Notes: generated by a model not told the origin, from the sequence alone. A DNA stretch of 64,000 nucleotides from Mucilaginibacter rivuli (GCF_019391655.1 NZ_JAHXPQ010000003.1:434001-498000); one strand, 5' to 3'; shown: positions 1 through 9,835, numbered from the stretch's first letter. Translations and numbers: made by a program.

Positions 1-718
1 AATATGTAAATCCCTTGGGCAGATCAGCCGGAGCATCACATATTCCAAATAAGTTCACCTGTAGTGCCGGGTATTTTTTTTTCAGTTTAAGTAACGCGCT
101 TAATCCATATTCGCTTCCCTTTCGCGGCTCAACAGAATACATCATACATATAGTTTGGTCATTCCTGCTCGCTATACTTTGCTTTATAAAAAACAATTTA
201 TCATCAATAGCAAAGGAGATCTTTTTTATGTTAACACCGCCCATATTGTATACGTATTTGCGAATATGCTCTGAGATAATGATTTTTTGAATATTATCAA
301 GAAAAAAAGACTCGTTAACTTTATCCTCATTACCCGACCAATATTCCAAATCCTGAATCAAAGAAAATAGTTTACCTTTTTGAGAGGTTAGGCGTTGTAC
401 ATCAAATCCAAGTGCCCACCAAGTATATAACAAAACATCCCCATCATCTATATTATTATTATTAACACTATTTATAGTTTTAGAAGTTATGCCTTTATTT
501 AATTTGAACCATTGGGGTGGTACTTTTATATTAAAATAAACCCACCTAAGCCAAAACGGATACTTATAATCCATATAACTGCACTTAAGTGTATGGTAAA
601 TTGTTATCTCATGCCCCAATTCGTTTAAATAATTGGCGTATTCGTACATAACCCTTACACCTCCGGCTGGTTTGTTTGGTGGAAAAGGAAGTAGTATGTT
701 AATTTTCATTTTTGACAT
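1..718 (-). CDS. Glycosyltransferase, C-terminus cut by window edge
   Basis: Translating the minus strand from 718 gives an open frame of 239 codons that runs off the left edge. The N-terminus reads MSKMKINILLPFPPNKPAGG, a Rossmann-like first strand and glycine loop typical of GT-B glycosyltransferases, with a WsaF/GT4-like layout. Residues near 200 (MMYSVEPRKGSEYGLSAL) look like the start of the second Rossmann domain, where the nucleotide sugar binds. It would transfer a sugar during repeat-unit assembly at the cytoplasmic membrane. It lies 6 bases behind the preceding glycosyltransferase, so the two are probably co-transcribed. A second ATG at 709 is equally possible as start. Base composition is very AT-rich, as in the next genes. 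The donor and acceptor cannot be told from the sequence. Confidence 0.75.
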   Translation of the reverse strand, partial: MSKMKINILLPFPPNKPAGGVRVMYEYANYLNELGHEITIYHTLKCSYMDYKYPFWLRWVYFNIKVPPQWFKLNKGITSKTINSVNNNNIDDGDVLLYTWWALGFDVQRLTSQKGKLFSLIQDLEYWSGNEDKVNESFFLDNIQKIIISEHIRKYVYNMGGVNIKKISFAIDDKLFFIKQSIASRNDQTICMMYSVEPRKGSEYGLSALLKLKKKYPALQVNLFGICDAPADLPKGFTY

Positions 719-724
719 TAACAC

Positions 725-1555
725 TTAAAATTCTTTTAATATTTTGTTTCTAACTTGATTATTTTTTTCTTCGATAGTAGCTCTATCAAAATTATTTTCC
801 TTTTCGTACCTTTTAATGTTAATGGCCCATTGATAACATAAATGCATCAAGATTGCCTGCATACCGGCGTATCCGGCTTTATAACCACCGTCGATAATAT
901 AATTTTTTAACATACGCCTGGTTACCAGCCAAAACACCGACCACATTGACCTGTCGTACTTACTATCCTTTTCCGCCTCTAACTCTGTATACTTGTTAAT
1001 TGTGTTTATATATCCATACGCAGTGTGACTGCTAAAATGATGAACAAAAAACTGATCATCTAAAGCGAATATTCTATTATCATTAACGGCAGGCTTTCCT
1101 AATCCGTGAATTTTATTGTTTGAAAAATCAATAGCATATTTTTTAAATATACGGTTGGTACGCGAATGAAAAACATTATGGCAAAATACACCATAATTAT
1201 AGTTTTTTTTCTCAATACTGATTATGTCGTATTTATCGCTATGTGACGTTATCACACGCGCAATTTCTTCCAAAGTTTTTTTCTCAAGCATTTCATCTGC
1301 ATAACCCCAATACAACCAATTAGTTGTTACTGCTTCGTATACCTGCTTAGCAACTATTTCATTTTCGGGAACATAACTTGCTTCGGGATCTCGTACTAAA
1401 AAATCACATCCATATGATAGCGCTATCTTTTCGGTGCCATCTGTGCTGCTGTTGTCGGCAATTAATATTTTCCCGAAACTTCGCAAATTCTTTATTACCC
1501 TTTCAATCCTTGCTTCTTCATTAAAAGTAAATATCACAAAAGTAATATCATTCAT
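725..1555 (-). CDS. Family 2 glycosyltransferase
   Basis: The 276-residue protein opens with NDITFVIFTFNEEARIERVI, the classic GT2 (GT-A fold) start, followed by ADNSSTDGTEKIA, which carries the nucleotide-sugar-binding Asp residues. A YWGYADEMLEKK stretch near residue 80 is probably the DXD-like metal site region. No membrane segment is evident, so it is likely a peripheral cytoplasmic enzyme adding one sugar to the lipid-linked repeat unit. Its start overlaps the end of the flippase gene by 8 bases, evidence of translational coupling within the polysaccharide operon. The C-terminal half is rich in aromatic and basic residues and does not point to a specific sugar. The family is clear, the substrate unknown. 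Confidence 0.85.
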   Translation of the reverse strand: MNDITFVIFTFNEEARIERVIKNLRSFGKILIADNSSTDGTEKIALSYGCDFLVRDPEASYVPENEIVAKQVYEAVTTNWLYWGYADEMLEKKTLEEIARVITSHSDKYDIISIEKKNYNYGVFCHNVFHSRTNRIFKKYAIDFSNNKIHGLGKPAVNDNRIFALDDQFFVHHFSSHTAYGYINTINKYTELEAEKDSKYDRSMWSVFWLVTRRMLKNYIIDGGYKAGYAGMQAILMHLCYQWAINIKRYEKENNFDRATIEEKNNQVRNKILKEF

Positions 1556-2789
1556 GGTTAGTTGACTTAGCTGTTAATTTATATACAATGATAAAAAAAT
1601 AAGAGGTTATGCAAACCTGGGAGAGTGCTATGGGTATACCAATGGTGTATACATTTAATATTTTAAAAAAATACAATAATCCAAAGCTTATCATCAATAC
1701 CACTATACCCAATGTTGAAGCTCGAATGGTAAAGTATGTTTTACCCTTAATAGTTAAATAAATAATGAGAGCGCCTGCTAAAAAATTTCCACCTTCGGTC
1801 ATAATTCCATATAGAATTAGCGATGAGTACTTTACAAGCATACTTTTAGTAATAATTCTGATTACTAAATTGGAAAATAAATATCCTCCTAACATTATTA
1901 CTATTAATGATAATAAAGCATTACGTAAATATGTCAGTATATATTTTCCATGAGTTTTGTACAAACCAGGTACAAATATTTGGCCAAATACCGTCGAATA
2001 AGCGTTTGTTCCGCTTATGCCCACATTTGCAACTGTCGCATAAATCCCTACAACTTCGGTAAGACCGAGTGGGACTAATATCAATCTATATCCTTGTGTT
2101 TGTAGCATGTTTATAACAGCGTTAAAGGTCATTGGATACGAGAATTTAAACGTTTCTTTAATATCAAATTTGTAAATAGCACCGGTGTTATATTCAGGAA
2201 TGCGCCTTAAAATAACATATAAGGTCGCAAATGCAATTAGTGATGAAAACAACAGCGATTGTAATATCATTAAAGCGCTTGAGTGGCCAGCCATCTTATT
2301 AAGTAGAAAAAAAACGGCTATTTTAGCGCAATTTTCGAGTAGAAGACAATAAGTAGCTTGACGCCTCAATTCCAAATTATTGATAAAGCCTCGTATTAAT
2401 GTAACAAAATAAGTACTAATGGATAGCAAAATGATAATTACAATTAAAATAAAATATTTTGGAAAAAAAACTATGCTGAGTAAACAGCTTGCAGTAAGTA
2501 ATAAAAAAAGCAATTTTAATACAGTTAAATTAATAGCATTGAAGGACTGTAATGAGTAGTTACCCTCTTTTAATTTGTAAATATTAGATTGCTGGAAATA
2601 GTCTAACGGAATCAATAAAAATGCGTTAATACAATAAGAAACCGTAAACAAAAAGTAATATGTACCTAATTCATATATAGATGTGTTGTAGGTGTACAAC
2701 TTTAAAAAAACTAACTGAAATGCGATAGATAACACTCTAATTAAAGCAACCTCAACAAGCAATGCTTTTTTTATTTTTACTGTGCTCAT
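1548..2789 (-). CDS. Wzx-type polysaccharide flippase
   Basis: The protein has 413 residues and about twelve strongly hydrophobic segments spread over its whole length, with short basic loops, the layout of the MOP/PST superfamily (Wzx, O-antigen and exopolysaccharide flippases). Family length is usually 400-480 residues, so it is complete. Its role would be to move undecaprenyl-pyrophosphate-linked repeat units across the inner membrane. It sits between the nucleotide-sugar genes and the glycosyltransferases, as expected for a Wzx/Wzy-type locus. No Wzy polymerase is visible in the window, so it may lie beyond the left edge. The sequence is poorly conserved in this family, so the call rests on topology and context. 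Confidence 0.8.
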   Translation of the reverse strand: MSTVKIKKALLVEVALIRVLSIAFQLVFLKLYTYNTSIYELGTYYFLFTVSYCINAFLLIPLDYFQQSNIYKLKEGNYSLQSFNAINLTVLKLLFLLLTASCLLSIVFFPKYFILIVIIILLSISTYFVTLIRGFINNLELRRQATYCLLLENCAKIAVFFLLNKMAGHSSALMILQSLLFSSLIAFATLYVILRRIPEYNTGAIYKFDIKETFKFSYPMTFNAVINMLQTQGYRLILVPLGLTEVVGIYATVANVGISGTNAYSTVFGQIFVPGLYKTHGKYILTYLRNALLSLIVIMLGGYLFSNLVIRIITKSMLVKYSSLILYGIMTEGGNFLAGALIIYLTIKGKTYFTIRASTLGIVVLMISFGLLYFFKILNVYTIGIPIALSQVCITSYFFIIVYKLTAKSTNHE

Positions 2790-2840
2790 AAATAGGGGAT
2801 TAAAACTATTACTTTGGGAGGTTAAGTTCTAAAATTCAAC

Positions 2841-3866
2841 TTAAAATTTAGACTCGGCAACCCAATTTATCATTTGCTTCAGAGCATCTTTACTTGATAT
2901 TTGCGGTTTCCATCCAAATGTATTAAGTGCCTTACTTATATCTGCAACGTACACTTTCTGATCGCTTTGTCTAACAGGTAATTTAACGAAATCCATTTTA
3001 ACATCTAAAACTGTCTCAAGCTCAGAAAATAATTCCAATAACGATAAGCTATTGTTCATCCCCCCACCAATGTTAAATGCCTGACCTTGTGTTTGTTCTA
3101 TATTATTTATAGCCGAAAAATAACAGTTTATTAAGTCAGCAGCAAATAACACATCCCTTACCTGTTTACCAGTACCTGATATTGTAAAAGGCGTTTTTAG
3201 TACTCCATTTTTAATATCAATCGCTTGCTTTACAAACCATCCAATCCATCCTTGGTCTATTGTAGCATATTGCCTACCTCCAAATATTGACGAATGTCTG
3301 AAAACAATTGTTTTTAATCCAAACATTTTATTATAATCAAGCATGTACTGGTCCGTAGCGCCTTTTGAGCAACCATAAGGAGACTGAAAATTTAGCGGGA
3401 CATTTTCATCAAATCCCTGACCATAACCCTTAGCTTTAAAACGAGTATCTGTTTCTTCATATTCTATCCACTCCAGATCACCATATACTTTATTGGTTGA
3501 ACTATATGTTAATATTGCGTTAGGAGCAAACTTTCTTACGGCTTCCAAAATGTTATTTCCGCCTAAAACATTTACTTCAAAATCAAATCTGGGGTTATCT
3601 AATGAGGTTGTCATAGCAACCTGTCCAGCCAAGTGGAAAACGATATCAGGTTTACAATCTTTTATTGCATATTCAACATCATTATACGAACGAATATCCG
3701 AATGGTAGAATTTAAATTTCCCTATTGTTCTTAACCACGCAAGATTATTTTCTGTACCAGACCGGTATAGGTTATCAAAAACAAACAACTCATCTCCATT
3801 TTTAAGCACTTGTGCCGCCAAATTCGATCCCAAAAAACCACAGCCACCTGTTATTAAATATTTCAT
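2841..3866 (-). CDS. tyv: CDP-paratose 2-epimerase (tyvelose epimerase)
   Basis: This 341-residue short-chain dehydrogenase starts with the NAD-binding GGCGFLGSN loop and carries YSSTNKVYGDL near residue 125 and SPYGCSKGATDQYMLDY near residue 165, which include the SDR Ser/Thr, Tyr and Lys active-site residues. The blocks FRHSSIFGGRQYATIDQGW and FTISGTGKQVRDVL are closely similar to Tyv/RfbE of Salmonella and Yersinia as I recall them. Tyv inverts C2 of CDP-paratose to give CDP-tyvelose, a 3,6-dideoxyhexose. The gene overlaps the stop codon of the upstream RfbS-like gene by one base (TAATG), so the two enzymes of consecutive steps are translationally coupled. This is one of the best-supported assignments of the locus. 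Confidence 0.88.
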   Translation of the reverse strand: MKYLITGGCGFLGSNLAAQVLKNGDELFVFDNLYRSGTENNLAWLRTIGKFKFYHSDIRSYNDVEYAIKDCKPDIVFHLAGQVAMTTSLDNPRFDFEVNVLGGNNILEAVRKFAPNAILTYSSTNKVYGDLEWIEYEETDTRFKAKGYGQGFDENVPLNFQSPYGCSKGATDQYMLDYNKMFGLKTIVFRHSSIFGGRQYATIDQGWIGWFVKQAIDIKNGVLKTPFTISGTGKQVRDVLFAADLINCYFSAINNIEQTQGQAFNIGGGMNNSLSLLELFSELETVLDVKMDFVKLPVRQSDQKVYVADISKALNTFGWKPQISSKDALKQMINWVAESKF

Positions 3867-4750
3867 TATTTTTTTTTATCTATTTCTATTGCTTTTCCTA
3901 ACCCTTCTTCAAGTGCAATTTTGGGTTTCCATCCCAAGGCTTTTATGGCCGAAGAATCTATATTAGTATTCATTAATTCACCCTTTCTGTATGCAACAGC
4001 ACCGAAGTTTAATTGTGTGATAGTATTCCCAGTAATTTTCTTAACCAATTGTACAAACGTTTTTAAATTCACAGGTTTATCATCTGATACTTGAAAATCA
4101 GTAAACCCGCTTACAAAATCATCACTATTATCAAGAATAATCTCAAAAGCAGATACTATATCATCAATATATGTAAAATATCTTGTTTGTTCACCTTTGG
4201 TTAAATCCAGTGATGGTACGTTATTAATAAATGTATCAATTAAATATGTTACAAATTTTGTTTTATCATCTTGCGGGCCATAAAAATGTTCTAATTGAAC
4301 ATTTATAAAGGCATTATCATTAGAAAAAAAAATCATCCAGTCCTTAAATTGGTTCTTTGATAATGAATAGACACTTATATTCTTGTCTAATATCGTATCT
4401 GTATTTATGAATTTAACGGCGTGTTTTGTCTTTTTAAAAATTGATAGAAGCCTTAATGGTAACAATAAATTAGCTTCGATAGTATTTACAGGATCGGTAT
4501 CTTTACGTCCATAATGGGTTGCACAGTGTAGTACAATGTCAATTCTTAATTTCTCGGCAACGTCTTCATTTAATGAATCAACGTCATATAATTCAATGTC
4601 TGATAAGGCGTTCCGTATTCTTTCTAAAGAAGAAGACGGGCGCTTTAAAACTATAAAGTTATACCTATGCTTTAATGAATTAATAATATTACTTCCTAAA
4701 TACCCGGTTCCACCAGTTATTAATATTCTTTTTCGAGTACTCTCGCTCAT
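3866..4750 (-). CDS. CDP-paratose synthase-like reductase (RfbS/RfbJ type)
   Basis: The 294-residue SDR enzyme has the NAD(P) loop TGGTGYLGSN near residue 13 and the blocks LEHFYGPQDDKTKF and KGEQTRYFTYIDDIVSAF, which match the RfbS/RfbJ family (CDP-paratose or CDP-abequose synthase) as I know it. These enzymes reduce the 4-keto group of CDP-3,6-dideoxy-4-keto-glucose. Because the next gene is a tyvelose epimerase, which uses CDP-paratose, the paratose (RfbS) stereochemistry is the more likely one. The usual SDR Tyr-x3-Lys is present as YSLSK near residue 128. It lies 13 bases behind the DdhC dehydrase gene. Abequose synthase activity remains an alternative that sequence alone cannot exclude. 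Confidence 0.78.
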   Translation of the reverse strand: MSESTRKRILITGGTGYLGSNIINSLKHRYNFIVLKRPSSSLERIRNALSDIELYDVDSLNEDVAEKLRIDIVLHCATHYGRKDTDPVNTIEANLLLPLRLLSIFKKTKHAVKFINTDTILDKNISVYSLSKNQFKDWMIFFSNDNAFINVQLEHFYGPQDDKTKFVTYLIDTFINNVPSLDLTKGEQTRYFTYIDDIVSAFEIILDNSDDFVSGFTDFQVSDDKPVNLKTFVQLVKKITGNTITQLNFGAVAYRKGELMNTNIDSSAIKALGWKPKIALEEGLGKAIEIDKKK

Positions 4751-4763
4751 TATACAATATAAT

Positions 4764-6071
4764 TTATGAAATATACTTTTTAATCACATCCAGCATGTAA
4801 TCATAATGGGTTTCATTTAAGCCCGGCCATACGCCCAACCAGAATGATTGATTCATGATGGTATCTGTATTAGGTAAATTACCTATTGTACGGTGCTGAA
4901 TATTAGCATAAGCCGGCTGGCGTAATAAATTACCGCCAAACAGCAAACGTGTACCTATCATTTTTTCTTCCAGGTGCTGTACAAGCATGTGCCTGTCGGC
5001 AGCGTCACCTTCGCGCAGTGTTAACAAAAAGCCAAACCAAGACGGATCACTATGCTCTGTTGCTTCAGGCAAAATAAATATCTCTTCCAGCTCTTTCATG
5101 CGCTCATGCAGGGCGGCAAAGTTCTCTCGTCTCCTTTTTACAAAATGATCCAGCTTTGTGAGTTGTGATACACCAAAAGCTGCCTGCATATCGGTAACTT
5201 TAAGGTTAAAGCCAATGTGCGAATAAGTATATTTATGATCATATCCAAAAGGAAGTGTTCCTAATTGTTGTGAAAAGCGGCAACCGCAGGTATTATCCTT
5301 ACCCGGTTCGCAATAGCAATCGCGGCCCCAGTCCCTAAAGCTTTCAGCAACTTTGGCCAGTTGAGGGTTGTTAACTAAAACAGCACCGCCTTCGCCCATT
5401 GTTATGTGGTGAGCAGGGTAAAATGAGAAGGTTGATATATCGCCATAAGTACCGGTCTTTTTACCACGATAAGTAGCGCCTAACGAATCGCAATCATCTT
5501 CTACCACCCACAGGTTGTATTTTTTTGCAACACGCATCACCTCGTCCAGGTCGAACGGATTACCAAGCGAGTGGGCTATCATGATCGCTTTTGTTTTTGG
5601 CGATACAGCTGCTTCAATATCTTCGGCTTTAACGTTGTGGGTTGCAATATCAACATCAACAAATACCGGTATTGCTCCAAACTGGATCATCGGGTTTACG
5701 GTTGTTGGGAAACCGGCAGCTACGGTGATCACCTCATCACCCGGTTTAACAGCCCTGTCGCCTAATTTTGGCGATGTAAGCGCGTAAAATGCAACCAGAT
5801 TGGCTGATGAGCCCGAGTTAACCAAAAGCGCTTTTGGGGCATTAAAATAAGCCGCGAAATCTCTCTCAAACTCGTTAGCAAACCTGCCTGCGGTTAACCA
5901 GCCGTCAAGGGCGGCATCTACACCTAATAAAATATCGTCCTCATCTAAAACCTTACCGGTTACCGGGATGTAATTTTTACCAGGTACAATGATCTGGGTG
6001 GTTTTAGCTTTTGCTATTGCTCTCAGGCTACTCTCTAACGATGCGTCGCCGGTAATGTTTTTTAATGCCAT
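4764..6071 (-). CDS. ddhC: CDP-4-dehydro-6-deoxyglucose 3-dehydrase (E1)
   Basis: This 435-residue aminotransferase-fold enzyme removes the C3 hydroxyl of CDP-4-keto-6-deoxyglucose, the key step to 3,6-dideoxyhexoses. Two family hallmarks are exact. The PLP-binding Lys of aminotransferases is replaced by His in [13 protein letters not shown] (His221/222), which uses PMP as in E1/RfbH. The four cysteines at residues 194, 252, 254 and 262 give the spacing C-x57-C-x-C-x7-C of the E1 [2Fe-2S] cluster. It therefore needs a reductase partner, which is encoded at 10610-11653. The gene lies 34 bases behind the ThDP enzyme gene and just ahead of the RfbS-like gene. Length and motifs match the family, so the enzyme should be active. 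Confidence 0.95.
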   Translation of the reverse strand: MALKNITGDASLESSLRAIAKAKTTQIIVPGKNYIPVTGKVLDEDDILLGVDAALDGWLTAGRFANEFERDFAAYFNAPKALLVNSGSSANLVAFYALTSPKLGDRAVKPGDEVITVAAGFPTTVNPMIQFGAIPVFVDVDIATHNVKAEDIEAAVSPKTKAIMIAHSLGNPFDLDEVMRVAKKYNLWVVEDDCDSLGATYRGKKTGTYGDISTFSFYPAHHITMGEGGAVLVNNPQLAKVAESFRDWGRDCYCEPGKDNTCGCRFSQQLGTLPFGYDHKYTYSHIGFNLKVTDMQAAFGVSQLTKLDHFVKRRRENFAALHERMKELEEIFILPEATEHSDPSWFGFLLTLREGDAADRHMLVQHLEEKMIGTRLLFGGNLLRQPAYANIQHRTIGNLPNTDTIMNQSFWLGVWPGLNETHYDYMLDVIKKYIS

Positions 6072-6105
6072 GCTGTAAATAATGATTCTTTATACGCTAT
6101 TATAT

Positions 6106-7824
6106 TTAAGTACTTTCCATCCCTAAGGGCGCAGAAAATGGTTCCATCTCGGTTATTGGTTTTCCAAATGCCAGTTTAGGGTAAGTGTTTGTATGAGGAT
6201 CTATCATCACTTGCAACACAATAGGTTTATCATGATTTTCATTACTCCACATCCAATCAAACGCCGCCTGCACTTCTTCGGGCGTACTTATAGTTTTTGA
6301 AGTTATACCATAGGCTACGGCTACCTTTTCAAAATCGGGCGTATCGTATCCCCAATACGTTGATTGATATCTCGACTCGAAATAATTATCTTGAAACTGC
6401 CTTATCATTCCAAGGGTTTGATTGTTTAAAACAATTACTTTAATAGGCAATTTATTCCTGACAATGGTTTGTAACTCCTGTATGTTAAGTTGCATGCATC
6501 CATCACCAATAAGCACCACTACCGGTTTGTTACCTGTAGCAATACAAGCACCAATGCTGGCTGGTAGTGCAAACCCCATTGCCCCCATTCCGCCTGAGGT
6601 TAAAAACAGTTGCCCTTTATTAAGTTGCAATGATTGAGCTGACCACATTTGGTGGCTTCCAACGTCTGCCAGATATGCTGCTGCATTACTGCTTACTTCA
6701 GAAAGCTGATGCATTAATTTATTCGGATTAATACCAATAGGCTTCAATTCCTCGGTATCGGGCCATTTTATTTTTAAATCTGTTATAGAGTTTAACCAAT
6801 TATCCGGCCGACAGAATAACCCATCGGCTACTGTAGTTTTAAATTGTTTAAAAAATATTGGTAACGTAGTTACCAATGCTACGCATCCCTTAACACGATT
6901 ATTGATCTCGCTGGCCTCGCAATCAACATGGTATATTTTACGATTCTCAATAAACTTTGTCTCAGCACCGGTTTGACGTATATCGAGCCTGCTACCCAAC
7001 ACAATCAGCAAGTCACATTCGCCAAAAGCAATATTTGCCCAACGGTTGCCGTAACTGCCTATAAAGCCCACCCGCAAATCATCATCGGCAGCGATGGTGT
7101 CGAGTGCCAACAAGGTGGTAATAACAGGAATATTGGTTTGTTTTACAAATGCATCAAAAGCCGATTGTGTTTGAGATGCTTTAACCCCCCTGCCTACTAA
7201 TATTAATGGGCGTTTTGCCGCTTTAATATCCGCAACAAGGCTATTAAGCTTGTCTTGCGGAATTTCAAAACCATCACTTTGTTGATGCAAAATAACCGAC
7301 GGATCTATCTGAGTTCGTTGCACATCCATAGGCAAATCGATCAATACCGGACCCGGCCGACCTTCAACAGCTATTTTAAACGCTTTTTCAAATATTGCCG
7401 GAATTTCATCGGGGTTATTAACCAAAAAAGCTGCTTTGGTAATGGGTTTGGCCATGGCCACAATATCAGTTTCCTGAAAACCCAACTGGCGTATGCCCAT
7501 ATCGCCTTTTTGCTCATGCCTGTTTACCTGGCCGGTAATGAAAACCGCCGGTGATGAATCAAAATAACAACTGGCAATACCGGTAAGCAAGTTTGTAGCC
7601 CCGGGGCCGCTGGTAGCCATGGCTATACCCGGAATACCTGTTACGCGCCCAAAAGCATCGGCTGCAAATGCGGCCGACTGCTCGTGGTGCATGGTAACAA
7701 TATTGATCTTAGTTTTCTGGCTAACTGAATCCAGCAAATGGGTTATCATCCCACCGGACAGCTCGAAAATACAGATTACTCCCTTCCTCTCTAAAAACTC
7801 CGCTATATAATCTGATGCTTTCAT
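6106..7824 (-). CDS. ThDP-dependent acetolactate synthase-like enzyme, probably YerE-type
   Basis: The protein has 572 residues in the standard order of ThDP enzymes: N-terminal PYR domain with the catalytic Glu in MHHEQSAAFAADAFGR (about residue 48), a central Rossmann-like domain (residues 190-330), and a C-terminal PP domain with the ThDP/Mg motif GDGCMQLNIQEL followed by LNNQTLGM. Housekeeping acetolactate synthase is usually encoded with a small regulatory subunit and other ilv genes, and none is nearby. Instead it overlaps by 4 bases the reductase gene upstream and sits inside the CDP-dideoxyhexose pathway. This is the context of yerE, whose product adds a two-carbon acetyl unit from pyruvate to CDP-3,6-dideoxy-4-keto-glucose, giving the branched sugar of yersiniose. 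The family is certain, the YerE role is inferred from context. Confidence 0.75.
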   Translation of the reverse strand: MKASDYIAEFLERKGVICIFELSGGMITHLLDSVSQKTKINIVTMHHEQSAAFAADAFGRVTGIPGIAMATSGPGATNLLTGIASCYFDSSPAVFITGQVNRHEQKGDMGIRQLGFQETDIVAMAKPITKAAFLVNNPDEIPAIFEKAFKIAVEGRPGPVLIDLPMDVQRTQIDPSVILHQQSDGFEIPQDKLNSLVADIKAAKRPLILVGRGVKASQTQSAFDAFVKQTNIPVITTLLALDTIAADDDLRVGFIGSYGNRWANIAFGECDLLIVLGSRLDIRQTGAETKFIENRKIYHVDCEASEINNRVKGCVALVTTLPIFFKQFKTTVADGLFCRPDNWLNSITDLKIKWPDTEELKPIGINPNKLMHQLSEVSSNAAAYLADVGSHQMWSAQSLQLNKGQLFLTSGGMGAMGFALPASIGACIATGNKPVVVLIGDGCMQLNIQELQTIVRNKLPIKVIVLNNQTLGMIRQFQDNYFESRYQSTYWGYDTPDFEKVAVAYGITSKTISTPEEVQAAFDWMWSNENHDKPIVLQVMIDPHTNTYPKLAFGKPITEMEPFSAPLGMEST

Positions 7825-8762
7825 AAGCCCGAATTGTTACTGCTAATATATTGATCTTTATAATATGATACGGTTTTTGCCAAAGCAATGCCGATATCTG
7901 TTTGTTTTATGTCACCAAAGGTAGCATTGTATTTGCTATTGTCGCCGCTTATTTCCATTGATTGATTGGGCCTGTATGGTATTGCGCCATAATTGATCTT
8001 ACCTTTACTTTTTATCCCTTTTTCAATTTGTTCTACAATTGCTCTGAGCGGTGTTACTTTACCAGAGCTAATGTTATATATTCCGGATACGGCATCTGCC
8101 CCAACTACTTTTGTTATCATTGTTGCAAAATCATCAATATACAGATAATCGTAGCGCTGTTCGCAAAGTGTTAGGTCTAAATCTTTATTGTTAAGTTGAT
8201 TGGTAATAACCCAAGGAATAAACCAGTTTTCAGCCTCGCCGGGGCCAAATACCGAAAACACCCGTAACCAATACCACTTAATACTATTTAGCTCGCAAAA
8301 AGTTTTGATAATATTTTGCATCGCGATCTTTGTTATGGCGTAAGCATCAGTTGCTGTACTGATGTGATCTTCATCAACTTTAGTATCAATTACGCCATAC
8401 TCTGCCTGGGAGCCAAAAACCAAAAGCTTTTCCAATTTCACCTGCCGAGCTATGTCAAGTATATCGCCCAGCAAATTAAAATTTTGTAGTTGCATTGGCC
8501 ATTCTAATCTATCTTTTGCTGTTACACCTGTCCAGGCTGCATGTATAACAACAGTTGGTTTAAAAGCAATAACTTTGTTTTTATAATCAGCAGCGCCGGT
8601 ATCTACCCATTCAACATGGTTAGAAAAAGATTTGCAGCGATAAAGATCTGTAGAAGAGCGCATAGCCCCCATTATTTGATAGTTATTTGCTACCAAATGC
8701 GCCATTACCGCCGAGCCAAGAAAACCAGCCCCCCCCGTTATAAAAACCCTCTTTTTACCCAT
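7821..8762 (-). CDS. NAD(P)-dependent SDR reductase/epimerase, candidate YerF partner
   Basis: The 313-residue protein is an extended SDR with TGGAGFLGSAV near residue 9, an AYAITK active-site motif (Tyr-x3-Lys) near residue 141 and the YDYLYIDDFATMI block of sugar epimerases and reductases. It is translationally coupled on both sides: its start overlaps the ddhB end by 8 bases and its end overlaps the ThDP enzyme by 4. Tight coupling to the ThDP enzyme suggests it reduces the ketone left after acetyl transfer, as YerF does in yersiniose synthesis. It is the third SDR of the pathway region and differs clearly from both the RfbS-like and Tyv-like ones. A 4-ketoreductase acting on another CDP-sugar is the main alternative. 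Confidence 0.7.
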   Translation of the reverse strand: MGKKRVFITGGAGFLGSAVMAHLVANNYQIMGAMRSSTDLYRCKSFSNHVEWVDTGAADYKNKVIAFKPTVVIHAAWTGVTAKDRLEWPMQLQNFNLLGDILDIARQVKLEKLLVFGSQAEYGVIDTKVDEDHISTATDAYAITKIAMQNIIKTFCELNSIKWYWLRVFSVFGPGEAENWFIPWVITNQLNNKDLDLTLCEQRYDYLYIDDFATMITKVVGADAVSGIYNISSGKVTPLRAIVEQIEKGIKSKGKINYGAIPYRPNQSMEISGDNSKYNATFGDIKQTDIGIALAKTVSYYKDQYISSNNSGL

Positions 8763-9834
8763 TAATAAATTCCGTGATCTGTTTTTGGGTAACCGCAGCT
8801 ATATCTGCAGGATATTCAAAATAACTTTTGTACCAATTTAATGTGTATGTTAAAGCCTGTTCTGCGTTAAATTTAGGGGCCCAACCCAACTGGGTGATGG
8901 CTTTGCTTATATCCAATTTTAGCAAACCGGCTTCATGCGGCTGATTGGTGGCTTGCGGAGTAAAATACTCACCTTTACCCCAGCAGCTAATGGCAAGATT
9001 AACCATGTTTGATACCGGCAAGGCATCGGTAAATAACGGCCCAAAGTTATACGCTTCACTAAATTGTGCGGGCTCGGCACTTAACCTTGCGCCCAGCATC
9101 AGGTAACCTAAAAGTGGTTCCAGCACATGTTGCCAAGGCCTGATAGAGTTTGGGTTACGGATCTCTATCTTTTGATCTATTGATAAGGCACGTACTATAT
9201 CCGGTATTAATCTGTCTTTAGCCCAATCACCACCGCCTATAACATTACCGGCGCGACCTACCGCAATGGCTTTTTTATGTTCATCAAATGTTTTTGTATT
9301 AAAGAAAGAATTACGGTATGAGTCTATCACTAATTCTGTACATGCCTTACTTGCGCTATACGGATCGTACCCACCTAAGCGGTCGTTTTCACGATACGGG
9401 TATTCCCATTCGTAATTATGGTATACTTTGTCGGTTGTAATTAAAACTGCGTAACATTCCTTTTGTAACGCGCGCATGCCGTCTAAAACATGAGCTGTAC
9501 CTATGGCATTAACCTCGAATGTTTCCGCAGGTATTTGGTATGATAAGCGAACAAGCGGTTGTGCCGCAAGGTGGAATATAAAATCGGGCTGAAAGCCTGA
9601 TATCGAATCGCTCAATGTTTTTGAGTCGCGCAAATCTGCAATTACAGATTTACATAGGTTTTCTCCGTCGATAAGATTATATAGATTTTCAGCATGGTCC
9701 GGAGCGAGGGCGTATCCCATTACTTCGGCACCCAACATATTAAATATCTTGAGCAGCCAAGCGCCTTTAAACCCTGTATGGCCGGTAAGGAATACCTTTT
9801 TCCCTTTATATGTTTGCGTTAGTTTATTAAGCAT
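8755..9834 (-). CDS. ddhB: CDP-glucose 4,6-dehydratase
   Basis: This SDR enzyme converts CDP-glucose to CDP-4-keto-6-deoxyglucose using bound NAD. The diagnostic blocks are FLTGHTGFKGAWLL at the N-terminus (NAD loop), ITTDKVYHNYEW near residue 125 (Thr-Asp-Lys of the dehydratase site) and YDPYSASKACTELV (Tyr-x3-Lys). All are typical of RfbG/DdhB. I place the start at the ATG at 9834 (359 residues), one base behind the ddhA stop. An ATG upstream at 9879 would add 15 residues that overlap ddhA and do not look like the family start. It supplies the substrate of the E1 dehydrase encoded downstream. Confidence 0.93.
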   Translation of the reverse strand: MLNKLTQTYKGKKVFLTGHTGFKGAWLLKIFNMLGAEVMGYALAPDHAENLYNLIDGENLCKSVIADLRDSKTLSDSISGFQPDFIFHLAAQPLVRLSYQIPAETFEVNAIGTAHVLDGMRALQKECYAVLITTDKVYHNYEWEYPYRENDRLGGYDPYSASKACTELVIDSYRNSFFNTKTFDEHKKAIAVGRAGNVIGGGDWAKDRLIPDIVRALSIDQKIEIRNPNSIRPWQHVLEPLLGYLMLGARLSAEPAQFSEAYNFGPLFTDALPVSNMVNLAISCWGKGEYFTPQATNQPHEAGLLKLDISKAITQLGWAPKFNAEQALTYTLNWYKSYFEYPADIAAVTQKQITEFING

Positions 9835-9835
9835 C

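Noticed and set aside
6106..7824. Housekeeping acetolactate synthase (ilvB)
   Set aside because: No ilvN, ilvC or ilvD nearby; the gene overlaps an SDR gene inside the CDP-dideoxysugar pathway. Kept as an alternative only.
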